The notes beneath the pieces are model-generated. The model saw nothing but the letters and a program-made list of their open reading frames with translations. It searched no databases and was not told the DNA's origin. Made by a program: the position numbers and the translations under genes. Source: Candidatus Adlerbacteria bacterium (GTDB taxonomy: Bacteria > Patescibacteriota > Minisyncoccia > Phycocordibacterales > SBAW01). From it: a stretch of DNA of 40,035 nucleotides. Shown one piece after another: positions 25,585-32,822 of the stretch. Location: the NCBI GenBank assembly GCA_903878285.1, contig CAIRHB010000042.1, forward strand, positions 1 to 40,035, in the 5' to 3' direction. The stretch's first letter is position 1. The number at the start of each line of letters is the position of its first letter.

Positions 25585-27714
25585 CTACGAGCTCGTCTGA
25601 GACCAGTTGCGGACGGGGATGTCCCAGTACTGGAACTGCGGGTCAGCACCCGGATTAGCGGGCTGTGGGCCGTTTGGGTTGTTTTTATCAACCCAGTAGA
25701 GGATCTCATGCAGTTGACTATCAGATCCTGGTGTGTTCCATACACCACGGAGTACTGGTTTAAGGCCGCTTTCGTCCACCGTGCCACGCGTAAACGACTC
25801 AACCGGCGTCTTGGCGAGCGCATAGGTCATGAATTCGTGCCACATTGGGCCGACGATAAAGCCAGAGACTTTTTTAACCATCGGCGTGTTGTTGTTATTT
25901 CCTGCCCAGATACCCACAACAAGGTTTGGTGTGTAGCCAATCGTCCACGCGTCTTTGTAGTCGTTGGTGGTACCCGTTTTGACCGCGACATCGCGCCCGG
26001 GGAAGGTGAGCAGATCATTTTCGCCAAGTGGCGCTTTTGCTACTGGGTCGGAGAGAATGTCGTTTATCTCTTGCGCGACAGTTGTGGGAAGTACCTGGCT
26101 GCCAACAGGCTGAGTGTTGTCCTCGAGGACTTTGCCGTTTTCGTCGGTAATCTTGAGCACCGACACGGGAGACACGTGCACACCGTTTTGTGCGAACGCG
26201 CCGTACGCGCTGGTCATATCAAGCAGCGTTGTCTCACCGCCGCCGAGCACCAAAGTTAGTCCATACTGCGACGGATCACCGAGCGTCGAGATACCCATCG
26301 ACTTGGCGAGCTGGAGTGTATCTGCGATGCCTGCGAGGTACAGCACTTTAATCGACGGGATATTGATCGACTGAGCGATTGCGTCACGCAGCGTCATTGG
26401 GCCGCGAAACTTGCCATCATAGTTGACCGGCGAGTAGCAGGGGGGTGTATCGTTTGCGACGTCGCTCGCCGAGCAGGAGGTCGAGAACTGTGTTCGTACA
26501 TCAAATAGCACGGTGTCCGGCGTGTAGCCTTTCTCGAACGCTTCGGCATAGGCAAACGGTTTAAAGGTCGACCCTGGCTGTCGCCCTGCGAGCGTGACGT
26601 TAAAGTTGCCATCAATCGTGGTGTCGAAGTAGTTGCGGGAGCCAACCATCACAAGGATCTGTCCATTGGTCGGGTCGATAGCGATCATACCAGTGTTGGA
26701 GGCGTTAAACTGTGTTTGGTTGCTCGTGGCGTGTGCTTGCACGACCTGCTCTGCCTCTGCTTGCAGGTCGGCATCCAGCGAAGTGACTACACTCCACCCA
26801 CCTTGCTGTAGAACGTCAGGACCGTACTTATTTTCCAAATACTGCTCAACGTAGAAGACAAAGTGTGGTGCGGTAATCGAACTCGTGTTCGGGGTGAGAA
26901 AGGTCACTTTGGTTGCTTTCGCGGCGTCACGGTCTGTCGCGGTCAGGTAGCCGTGTGCGAACATCTTATCGAGCACGATATTCTTTCGTGTGTCGAGCTC
27001 TTTTGTGTGGTTGCCGTATGGTGAGTAGTATGTTGGTGCGTTGATAATCGAGGCAAGGTACGCCGCCTCGGGCACGGTCAGGTCGGATGCGTGGACACCA
27101 AAGAACGTCTCGGACGCTTCCTCGACGCCGTAGATGTTGCCCCCATAGGGGACTTGGTTGAGATAGAGCTCAAGAATCTGGTTCTTGGTAAGCACACGCT
27201 CGAGTTTAATCGCCAATACCCACTCTTCAATTTTTCGCGTGATTGTTTTGCTATTGGTGAGTAAGACATTTTTGACCACCTGTTGCGTGATAGTCGAGCC
27301 ACCTTGTGTTACTCCGCCTGGGGTAATGTCTGCAAGTATGGCGCGCAGAATTGCTTTGAAATCAACTCCACCATGTTGGTAGAAGTTAGGGTCTTCAATC
27401 GAAATCGTTGCGTGTTGGACGTTCTGTGATATTTCACTGAGTGGCACGACGGTGCGGCGTGTGCTGCTGTTGTTGAGGTCGTAGAGCAGCACGGTGCCGG
27501 TGCGGTCGTAGAGTTTGAGTGATTGATCAACTTTTCGGCTTTCGATCGACGACAGGTCGGGGATCTGGAGCGTTGATGCCCACACCGCGAGCCCACCGGT
27601 GGCAAGCAGCCCAAGCCCAATGAACCACAGCAGCAAGGTTTTAGTGTGACGGCCGATAAAATGCACAAAGCGAGTAAAAAGGCTTCGCGAACCGCGCTCG
27701 GAGGAGTATCTCAT
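25585..27714 (-). CDS. Class A penicillin-binding protein (PBP1A-type)
   Basis: The 709-residue bifunctional enzyme polymerises glycan strands and cross-links peptidoglycan on the outer face of the membrane. A membrane anchor (residues 26-47, LLLWFIGLGLLATGGLAVW) precedes the GT51 domain with catalytic Glu in SIEDPNFYQHGG (about 105-116) and GGSTITQQVVKN (about 138-149). The transpeptidase domain has the serine motif STFK (about 382), SIN (about 450) and KTGTT (about 576). It ends in a polar tail. TAGAAT ends 6 nt before the ATG with an upstream TGG, an extended -10 layout. The gene is divergent from tyrS and convergent with dnaN. Confidence 0.95.
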   Translation of the reverse strand: MRYSSERGSRSLFTRFVHFIGRHTKTLLLWFIGLGLLATGGLAVWASTLQIPDLSSIESRKVDQSLKLYDRTGTVLLYDLNNSSTRRTVVPLSEISQNVQHATISIEDPNFYQHGGVDFKAILRAILADITPGGVTQGGSTITQQVVKNVLLTNSKTITRKIEEWVLAIKLERVLTKNQILELYLNQVPYGGNIYGVEEASETFFGVHASDLTVPEAAYLASIINAPTYYSPYGNHTKELDTRKNIVLDKMFAHGYLTATDRDAAKATKVTFLTPNTSSITAPHFVFYVEQYLENKYGPDVLQQGGWSVVTSLDADLQAEAEQVVQAHATSNQTQFNASNTGMIAIDPTNGQILVMVGSRNYFDTTIDGNFNVTLAGRQPGSTFKPFAYAEAFEKGYTPDTVLFDVRTQFSTSCSASDVANDTPPCYSPVNYDGKFRGPMTLRDAIAQSINIPSIKVLYLAGIADTLQLAKSMGISTLGDPSQYGLTLVLGGGETTLLDMTSAYGAFAQNGVHVSPVSVLKITDENGKVLEDNTQPVGSQVLPTTVAQEINDILSDPVAKAPLGENDLLTFPGRDVAVKTGTTNDYKDAWTIGYTPNLVVGIWAGNNNNTPMVKKVSGFIVGPMWHEFMTYALAKTPVESFTRGTVDESGLKPVLRGVWNTPGSDSQLHEILYWVDKNNPNGPQPANPGADPQFQYWDIPVRNWSQTSS

Positions 27715-27759
27715 GTGGCAATTCTACCACAGCGGCGTTTGTGTTACAGTGGTGTGTAT

Positions 27760-28986
27760 ATGGCAGATGTGGTGTCGATAGACGAAAAAAAGATAGACGA
27801 GCTGCTTTCACGGAGTATCGCAGATGTGTTGCCGACCAAGAAAGAACTCAAGGAGCTTCTGCTGAGTGGTAAGCGGCTACGTTTTTACATTGGTACAGAT
27901 GCGACTGGTCCACAGCTACATCTCGGGCATTCGACAAACTATCTTATATTGGAACAGTTTCGGCAGCTTGGGCACGAAATCGTCATCCTGTTTGGCGACT
28001 ACACGGCACTCATTGGCGACCCGACCGATAAAGAAGCGGCACGAGTGCAGCAAACACCTGCACAGGTTGCAAAGCATATTCTTGATTGGAAATCACAAGT
28101 AGAGAAGATTGTAAACTTTACCGACTCAGCAAACCCAGCAAAGATTCTCCAAAATAGTGAGTGGTTATCGAAGCTTTCGTTTGAGGAGCTTATCACCATC
28201 GCCTCAAACTTTACCGTACAGCACATGCTTGAGCGCGACATGTTCGAGAAGCGGATTGAGGCGGGGAAGCCGGTATATCTGCACGAGTTTTTTTATCCAC
28301 TCATGCAGGGGTACGACAGTGTGGCAATGAATGTGGATGTTGAGGTGGGTGGTACCGATCAAACATTTAACATGCTCGCGGGGCGTATTCTCCAAAAACG
28401 GTATCACAATAAAGAAAAGTTTGTCATATCGACCACATTACTTGCGAATCCATCCACGGGTAAGAAGTTGATGAGCAAGAGTGAGGGAAACTATATAGCA
28501 CTCAACGATACGCCGCAGGATATGTTTGGTAAGACGATGGCGCTGCCCGACGGTGTTGTTCGCCAGATGTTTATTGATACCACCAATGTGCCGCTTGTTG
28601 CAATAGACGAAATCCTCGACGCACACCCCAAAGAAGCAAAGATGCGTTTGGCGCGCGAGTTGGTAACCATGTACCACAGCGCGGACGCGGCAGGGAAGGC
28701 AGAGGCCGATTGGCAAAACACCTTTAGCGACGGAGGCGTGCCAGAGCAGATACCCGAAGTTGTTGTGAGCGTGGTGACGACCTACCTCGACGCGCTTGCC
28801 GAGGCGCTCGGCGAGTCCAAGGCTGAGCTGCGTCGCCTCGCCAACGCGCGGGCGATTACCGACTTTACGATGCCAGCGGCAGCGCAACAGGAGGAAAAGA
28901 AAATACTCGACCTCTCAGAGATAATCTCCGTGCCAAAAATCCTGCGCATCGGCAAGCACCGGTTCCTCAAGATTCTCATTAAGTAA
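27760..28986 (+). CDS. tyrS: Tyrosyl-tRNA synthetase
   Basis: The 408-residue class I synthetase charges tRNA-Tyr. The HIGH-type motif is HLGH (about residues 54-57), after GTDATGPQL, and the KMSKS motif is KLMSKS (about 234). An S4-like RNA-binding segment closes the protein (LSEIISVPKILRIGKHRFLKI). I chose the ATG at 27760 rather than an upstream start at 27646 because MADVV begins the family-like region and TTACAGT precedes it by 9 nt. The length suits bacterial TyrRS. Confidence 0.9.
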   Translation: MADVVSIDEKKIDELLSRSIADVLPTKKELKELLLSGKRLRFYIGTDATGPQLHLGHSTNYLILEQFRQLGHEIVILFGDYTALIGDPTDKEAARVQQTPAQVAKHILDWKSQVEKIVNFTDSANPAKILQNSEWLSKLSFEELITIASNFTVQHMLERDMFEKRIEAGKPVYLHEFFYPLMQGYDSVAMNVDVEVGGTDQTFNMLAGRILQKRYHNKEKFVISTTLLANPSTGKKLMSKSEGNYIALNDTPQDMFGKTMALPDGVVRQMFIDTTNVPLVAIDEILDAHPKEAKMRLARELVTMYHSADAAGKAEADWQNTFSDGGVPEQIPEVVVSVVTTYLDALAEALGESKAELRRLANARAITDFTMPAAAQQEEKKILDLSEIISVPKILRIGKHRFLKILIK

Positions 28987-28988
28987 CA

Positions 28989-29021
28989 ATCCCCGCATCA
29001 CAACAATGATGGGGGATTTTT
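28989..29021 (+). terminator. Intrinsic terminator of tyrS
   Basis: ATCCCCGCATCA pairs with TGATGGGGGAT with a single bulge, a loop of six bases and a TTTTT run, starting 3 nt after the tyrS stop. It also sits just beyond the end of the minus-strand acidic ORF. Confidence 0.8.
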
Positions 29022-29033
29022 ACTCTGCGTCTA

Positions 29034-29186
29034 TTACTCTTCCTCTTCGTCGGGGAGGTCTAGCTCTTCATCATCCTCATCTTCGAGCTCTCCTTCCTCA
29101 AGCTCATCTTCGTCCAATTCCTCTTCGGTATCTATATTCGTATCATCGCTCAACATAAACCCCTCTGTCTCAAACTCATCTTGCAT
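29034..29186 (-). CDS. Tiny highly acidic protein (50 aa)
   Basis: A 50-residue reading frame starts MQDEFETEGFMLSDDTN and continues with runs of Glu and Asp to the stop (…ELDLPDEEEE). About half the residues are acidic and there is no Cys or aromatic core, so it is probably disordered. The reading frame is supported by its uniform acidity and by an ATG with an upstream gap of 136 nt. It is similar in character to acidic tails of ribosomal or RNA polymerase-associated proteins such as RpoE/delta, but it is a separate short gene. The function is unknown. There is a small risk that it is not translated. Confidence 0.6.
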   Translation of the reverse strand: MQDEFETEGFMLSDDTNIDTEEELDEDELEEGELEDEDDEELDLPDEEEE

Positions 29187-29322
29187 AGATAGTGCAATGC
29201 TAGTGCCCTTTTGTAATTATTGTTGGTGTAACATTGGTGTTGTACCAAACCTATATAACTTTGCAATACCCCTGCGCCCACGAAGCGGGGATAACTGTCG
29301 CGGCGCACTCAGTTTGGTTGGG

Positions 29323-29856
29323 TTAGTGGCGCACCGATGCAAGACAAGTGAGCCCGACCGCGATCGCGTCGAGCTCGTCGTCGAGGCGTTTTGCGACAGG
29401 CAGCGCAACCAATTTTGTAACCATCATTGCGACCGCTTTTTTGTCACTCTGGCCATAGCCCGTGACTGCAACTTTGACCTGGAGTGGCGTATAGTGAAAG
29501 ACGGGCACTGTGTGCGACGTCGCGAGGTAGGAGAGCATGCCGCGCACCTCGGACACCTTCATCGCCGTCTTAGCATTTTTGGCAAAGTAGATATCCTCCA
29601 GAGCAACGGCATCTGGCTGCCAACGGGCGATAAGTTGCTCAACCGCAGTACCCAGCTCGCCGAGTCGTGCATCAAACGACAGCGTCGCGCTCGTGCGGAT
29701 GCATTCGGAAAAAAGTAGTGTCTCGCGATTACTAACTTTCTCCACCACCGCGACTCCAAGGCGTTCGAACCCAGGGTCGAATGCTAGCACCCTCCATCCG
29801 ATAGCACCCCTTGCAGGGTACACAATTTTCTTCTCGGATTCCTTCCTATTCCGCAT
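29323..29856 (-). CDS. ruvC: Holliday junction resolvase RuvC
   Basis: The 177-residue endonuclease cuts Holliday junctions with RuvAB. The first catalytic Asp is in [14 protein letters not shown] (near residue 26). The Glu motif is [17 protein letters not shown] (near 87), and the final acidic pair is in [12 protein letters not shown] (near 160). The ATG at 29856 overlaps the yebC stop by 11 nt and has GAGGT about 10 nt upstream, which supports translational coupling. A longer open frame upstream to 30027 is antisense-type sequence within yebC. The yebC-ruvC order is common in bacteria, but ruvA is not seen here. Confidence 0.9.
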   Translation of the reverse strand: MRNRKESEKKIVYPARGAIGWRVLAFDPGFERLGVAVVEKVSNRETLLFSECIRTSATLSFDARLGELGTAVEQLIARWQPDAVALEDIYFAKNAKTAMKVSEVRGMLSYLATSHTVPVFHYTPLQVKVAVTGYGQSDKKAVAMMVTKLVALPVAKRLDDELDAIAVGLTCLASVRH

Positions 29857-30376
29857 TGGTGTAGACCTCGTTGACATCATCCTGCTCGTCGATTGCGTCG
29901 ACCAGTTCGGCGAGTTTCTCCAAGTCCTCGTCGGAGAGATCAACCGTGGTTGTTGCGGCAAGCTCGCCCTGTTCGTTTTTGGCAAATGCCCAAATCGCGG
30001 CGCCTGGGTTGGCGAGCGCGTAGCCATTTTTGCTCAGCAGGTGTTTGATCTCCTGCACAGTGCGGTTTCGATTATCGGTAAACGCCTCGATAATAATCGC
30101 TACGCCGCCCGGGCCGTATGCCTCGTAGGTAACTTGCTCGAGCTCTGCCCCCGCTTGCGACGCTTTGTCGACCGCGCGGTCGATATTATCCGCAGGCATG
30201 TTCTCGGCGCGTGCCTTCTCGATCGCAAGCCGGAGTCCTGGCGCGTTTCGATCACCCTTACTCTTCTTCGCTTCGACCGTGATATAGCGCACCAACTTTG
30301 AAAACACCTTGCTCTTCCTCGCGTCCGTCGACGCTTTCTTGTGTTTAATTTTACTCCATTTGCTATGTCCTGACAT
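29846..30376 (-). CDS. YebC/PmpR/TACO1-family protein, internally shortened
   Basis: From [14 protein letters not shown] (the family's near-invariant start) the protein is 176 residues. The N-terminal domain and the following [15 protein letters not shown] and [23 protein letters not shown] motifs are intact. The usual length is about 240-250. After [14 protein letters not shown] it passes almost directly to the end segment [12 protein letters not shown], so about 60-70 residues of the C-terminal half are missing. YebC proteins act in translation and have also been described as transcription regulators. It overlaps ruvC by 11 nt. Confidence 0.88.
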   Translation of the reverse strand: MSGHSKWSKIKHKKASTDARKSKVFSKLVRYITVEAKKSKGDRNAPGLRLAIEKARAENMPADNIDRAVDKASQAGAELEQVTYEAYGPGGVAIIIEAFTDNRNRTVQEIKHLLSKNGYALANPGAAIWAFAKNEQGELAATTTVDLSDEDLEKLAELVDAIDEQDDVNEVYTNAE

Positions 30377-30386
30377 ATCCTCTAGA

Positions 30387-30740
30387 TTACTCGCCCTTTT
30401 GTGATTTTTCAAACCGTGCATCAATCCTGGCGGTTTTGTGTGCGAGTGCTTGGTTGATGTCGACACCCGCCTGCTGCGCCAAAAGGAGAGTGGTGATAAT
30501 CACATCCGCGCACTCGGCACCAATGTTCTCGACCGCTTCGTGCGCCGAGCTCGCGCCGTCCAATTTTTCCTGCCGTTGCAGACGCTCCGACGCAAGGATT
30601 GCCTCGGCGAGCTCGCCCACCTCCTCGGTCAACTTCGCCACTCTGCCAAACAGCCCCTCGCGCTTTGTCGCGACAGGGAAGTGCTTATTGAGCCGCCCGC
30701 TCTGCCGCTCGACCCAGTCAATCAGTTCTTGAGAAATCAT
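30387..30740 (-). CDS. MazG-like nucleotide pyrophosphohydrolase
   Basis: The protein is 117 residues from the ATG at 30740. It is all-alpha with the MazG-type metal-binding pattern: [13 protein letters not shown] (ExxE) in the first helix and [17 protein letters not shown] (ExxD) in the second. Such enzymes hydrolyse nucleoside triphosphates, often non-canonical ones, to monophosphate and pyrophosphate. TATACT ends 6 nt before the chosen ATG. The upstream ATG at 30824 would place that promoter inside the gene. Its end lies 10 nt from yebC, with which it is probably co-transcribed. Confidence 0.85.
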   Translation of the reverse strand: MISQELIDWVERQSGRLNKHFPVATKREGLFGRVAKLTEEVGELAEAILASERLQRQEKLDGASSAHEAVENIGAECADVIITTLLLAQQAGVDINQALAHKTARIDARFEKSQKGE

Positions 30741-30815
30741 AGCCAAAGTATAGCCGCAGTTTCGCACAAAAGAAAATCCTGCACAACGATCAATTTTTGG
30801 TGTAATGACAATGTG

Positions 30816-30843
30816 TTGACACATAATCAGAACACACTATACT
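30816..30843 (+). promoter_or_regulatory. Promoter of the toxin-antitoxin operon
   Basis: A consensus TTGACA (30816-30821), 16-nt spacer and TATACT (30838-30843) lie exactly 6 nt before the antitoxin ATG. The -35 is embedded in a small inverted repeat (TGTG-TTGA-CACA), a plausible antitoxin operator for autoregulation. With the transcription start about 7 nt after the -10, the mRNA should begin at the start codon. Confidence 0.7.
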
Positions 30844-30849
30844 AGAACC

Positions 30850-31134
30850 ATGACCACAACTATTCAGGTGCGTATCGATGCAAAGACAAAAGCAAAAGCA
30901 AAGAAGGTGTTTGCTGGGATGGGGCTTGATGTATCAAGCGGCATCAAGGTGTATCTTAATCGCGTCGTCAAAGACCAGGCCATCCCGTTTGTGGTGCGCA
31001 CCGAAAACGGCTACACGCCCGAGCAGGAGCAGGAAATTATCCGCGAAACCGAATGGGCTAAAAAATACGCCAAACGGTATACAGATGTTGATGAGATAAT
31101 GGAAGAGTTTTTCGGCACGAAACAGAAGAAATAA
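30850..31134 (+). CDS. RelB/DinJ-family antitoxin
   Basis: The 94-residue protein has an N-terminal ribbon-helix-helix-type DNA-binding part (TIQVRIDAKTKAKAKKVFAGMGLDVSSGIKVYLNRVV) of the RelB/DinJ kind. The C-terminal segment is charged (YTPEQEQEIIRETEWAKKYAK) and would wrap the toxin. It is followed after 4 nt by a YafQ/RelE-like gene, the standard antitoxin-toxin order. Autoregulation is likely from the inverted repeat over its -35 element. Confidence 0.9.
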   Translation: MTTTIQVRIDAKTKAKAKKVFAGMGLDVSSGIKVYLNRVVKDQAIPFVVRTENGYTPEQEQEIIRETEWAKKYAKRYTDVDEIMEEFFGTKQKK

Positions 31135-31138
31135 AAGT

Positions 31139-31420
31139 ATGTACTCGGTACTTTTCTCAAACAGTGCGAGAAAATCTCTAGAAAAATATGCCCGTAGCGG
31201 CGTGTTTCCACAGAAGAAGTTTCGGCAAGCGCTGTTGTGTTTGAGAGAAGAGAAACCTCTTCCGGTATCGTTTCAAGATCATCAACTCAAGGGCAGTATG
31301 TCTATATACCGAGAGTTCCATCTTTCATATGACCTGCTGGTACAGTATGAGCGGGATGATATCTTGTGTGTTATCGCGATAAACAAAATCGGCACGCACA
31401 CCGAGTTTTTTGGTAGATAA
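31139..31420 (+). CDS. YafQ-type mRNA interferase toxin (RelE/ParE superfamily)
   Basis: The 93-residue protein has the YafQ-like core: F...A.KSLEKY at the N-terminus, then FQDHQLKGSMSIYREFHLSYDLLVQYE and the C-terminal NKIGTHTEFF. The His and Asp of FHLSYD and the His of GTHTEFF correspond to catalytic positions described for YafQ ribosome-dependent endoribonucleases. The Trp/Arg positions are less clear. It is translated 4 nt after the antitoxin gene. A short hairpin follows its stop. Confidence 0.88.
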   Translation: MYSVLFSNSARKSLEKYARSGVFPQKKFRQALLCLREEKPLPVSFQDHQLKGSMSIYREFHLSYDLLVQYERDDILCVIAINKIGTHTEFFGR

Positions 31421-31438
31421 GCAAAGGCGTCGCCTTGC
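31421..31438. terminator. Hairpin between the toxin gene and ruvB
   Basis: GCAAAGGCGTCGCCTTGC forms a compact hairpin in the 28-bp gap between convergent genes. It lacks a T-run on either strand, so any terminator role is weak. Confidence 0.3.
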
Positions 31439-31448
31439 TGAAATAAGG

Positions 31449-32525
31449 TTATAATAGGCGTTCGTTCAAATCCTCTGGTGGTTTTTTGCCGAGGTGGGTG
31501 TAGGCAGCGCGGGTGGCGACGCGGCCGCGGGGGGTGCGCTCGATGAGGCCGAGTTGCAGGAGAAAGGGCTCGTGGACTTCAGAGATGGTGTTTGGCTCTT
31601 CTGACAGCGCTGCGCCGAGCGCGGAGACGCCCGCGGGGCCGCCGTGAAAGCGCTCGATGATGGTGAGCAGGATGGCTCGGTCAACAGGGGTGAGGCCGAG
31701 ATGGTCGACCTCGAGCAGGCCAAGCGATGCATCGACCGCCTCTTTGGTGAGCGCGGTGCGCTTGAGCTGTGCCCAGTCGCGAGCGCGCTTGAGCAGGTAG
31801 TTGGCAGTGCGCGGGGTCGAGCGGCTGCGGCGGGCGATTTCGCGCACGCCGTCTGTCGCGGTCTCGATGCCAAGAATACGCGCCGAGCGCTCGACAATCT
31901 TCGCGATTTCGTCCTCGCTGTAGAACTCGAGTCGAAAGACGCCGCCAGAGAAGCGCGAGCGCAGCGGGGCGGATAGGTCGGCGACGCGCGTGGTTGCGGC
32001 AATCATAGTAAATGGTGGCAGCGGCAGGTCGAGCGTGCGCGCTGATGGGCCTTTGCCGATGATGATATTGAGCACTCCCGACTCCATTGCGGGGTAGAGC
32101 ACCTCCTCGATGCTGCGCGAAAGGCGATGGATTTCGTCGATAAAGAGGATATCACCCGGCTGCAGGTTAGTGAGGATCGCCGCGAGGTCGCCAACACGCT
32201 CGATGGCGGGGCCGGACGTCGCGCGGAGTGACCCGCCGAGTTCGTGAGCGATAAGGTGCGCGAGTGTGGTCTTGCCAAGCCCTGGCGGGCCATAAAAAAG
32301 GATGTGCTCAGGAGGGGATTGCCGCTCTTTGGCGGCGGTGATCAAAATATGCAGATTGTTTTTGATACTTTCTTGGCCGATGTACTCGTCCCACGACGCG
32401 GGTCGCAGGGTTTGATCTAAAAAAGCGTCGCCTCGTGTGCCAGCCGCTGGCGCATCGTCAAGAGCTGTTGTATCTGAAAGGTTTTCTGGTTCCTTGGGAG
32501 CTCGTTTTGGAAACGTATTTGACAT
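31449..32525 (-). CDS. ruvB: Holliday junction branch migration ATPase RuvB
   Basis: The 358-residue AAA+ motor drives branch migration with Ruv[18 protein letters not shown] opens the ATPase domain. Walker [10 protein letters not shown] lies at about residues 79-87, Walker [11 protein letters not shown] follows, sensor 1 is AATTR and PLRSRF is the arginine-finger region. The C-terminal winged helix ([28 protein letters not shown]) binds DNA. TACTAT lies 7 nt before the ATG. The gene lies downstream of the candidate ncRNA on the same strand. Confidence 0.97.
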   Translation of the reverse strand: MSNTFPKRAPKEPENLSDTTALDDAPAAGTRGDAFLDQTLRPASWDEYIGQESIKNNLHILITAAKERQSPPEHILFYGPPGLGKTTLAHLIAHELGGSLRATSGPAIERVGDLAAILTNLQPGDILFIDEIHRLSRSIEEVLYPAMESGVLNIIIGKGPSARTLDLPLPPFTMIAATTRVADLSAPLRSRFSGGVFRLEFYSEDEIAKIVERSARILGIETATDGVREIARRSRSTPRTANYLLKRARDWAQLKRTALTKEAVDASLGLLEVDHLGLTPVDRAILLTIIERFHGGPAGVSALGAALSEEPNTISEVHEPFLLQLGLIERTPRGRVATRAAYTHLGKKPPEDLNERLL

Positions 32526-32539
32526 ACAATCAATAGTAT

Positions 32540-32557
32540 GCTAACTTTTTTGTTAGC
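32540..32557. repeat. Short inverted repeat next to the ruvB promoter
   Basis: GCTAAC and GTTAGC flank a run of six T (plus strand), directly upstream of the ruvB -10 box. It could be an operator or a transcription pause hairpin. Confidence 0.35.
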
Positions 32558-32563
32558 ACCGTC

Positions 32564-32588
32564 CTCCCGCCCAGGGAGTTTTTATTTT
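32564..32588 (+). terminator. Terminator-like hairpin on the plus strand upstream of ruvB
   Basis: CTCCC-GCCCA-GGGAG is followed by TTTTTATTTT on the plus strand, a compact intrinsic terminator. No plus-strand gene ends nearby. It could stop antisense read-through from the toxin-antitoxin operon across ruvB. Confidence 0.45.
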
Positions 32589-32595
32589 GGATTTA

Positions 32596-32754
32596 GACAT
32601 AGTACACCGTCAAGCAACGCGGCCCGCCCGGGTTTTGAAACTTGCTTAAGGACGCTCCGGCTTCAGTTTTTATACTCGATGCGGGGGCTATCCTCAAAAC
32701 AAGATTTCGCTTCTTCGCTAGTCGAAGATGTGCGGTGATTGACGGTGTACTGTC
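32596..32754 (-). ncRNA. Candidate rod-shaped structured ncRNA, possibly 6S-like
   Basis: In the gene-free 297-bp stretch between the pilB-type gene and ruvB, a 13-bp perfect inverted repeat lies at 32601-32613 and 32739-32751. With a 2-nt bulge, three more pairs (GAC/GTC) extend it to 16 bp. Nested inside are GTTTTGA/TCAAAAC (32694-32700 with 32632-32638), a side hairpin CTTCG-loop-CGAAG (32713-32727), and partial GC pairing up to a small AGT/ACT terminal loop. The whole folds as one extended rod of about 159 nt with an internal bubble, an outline like 6S RNA. A promoter is placed so that transcription starts at the stem base. No RNase P, tmRNA or SRP signature is present. The identity is uncertain. 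Confidence 0.5.
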
Positions 32755-32758
32755 CCTA

Positions 32759-32787
32759 ACTCTACACCCACGGCAGCGTCTCGCCAA
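32759..32787 (-). promoter_or_regulatory. Promoter of the candidate ncRNA
   Basis: On the minus strand, TTGGCG (32787-32782), a 17-nt spacer and TAGAGT (32764-32759) place the transcription start near 32752-32754. That is exactly the 5' base of the long stem described for the ncRNA. Confidence 0.5.
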
Positions 32788-32822
32788 CGTTGACCATGTT
32801 TTTTTCTGTCGTGTAGGTTTTC

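Noticed and set aside
29857-30027. N-terminal extension of ruvC
   Set aside because: The extra residues lie inside yebC in another frame and do not resemble RuvC; the ATG at 29856 has a GAGGT site and fits the family start.
32538-32738. Plus-strand 66-residue reading frame upstream of ruvB
   Set aside because: It runs across the inverted repeat of the candidate ncRNA and has no recognisable protein character.
32601-32751. A miniature transposable element defined by the 13-bp inverted repeat
   Set aside because: There is no flanking target-site duplication, and a promoter is aligned with the stem base, which fits an RNA gene better.
32596-32754. RNase P RNA, tmRNA or SRP RNA
   Set aside because: The conserved core motifs of these RNAs that I know (for example GAGGAAAGTCC of RNase P, the GGTTCGA tRNA-like end of tmRNA) are absent here.
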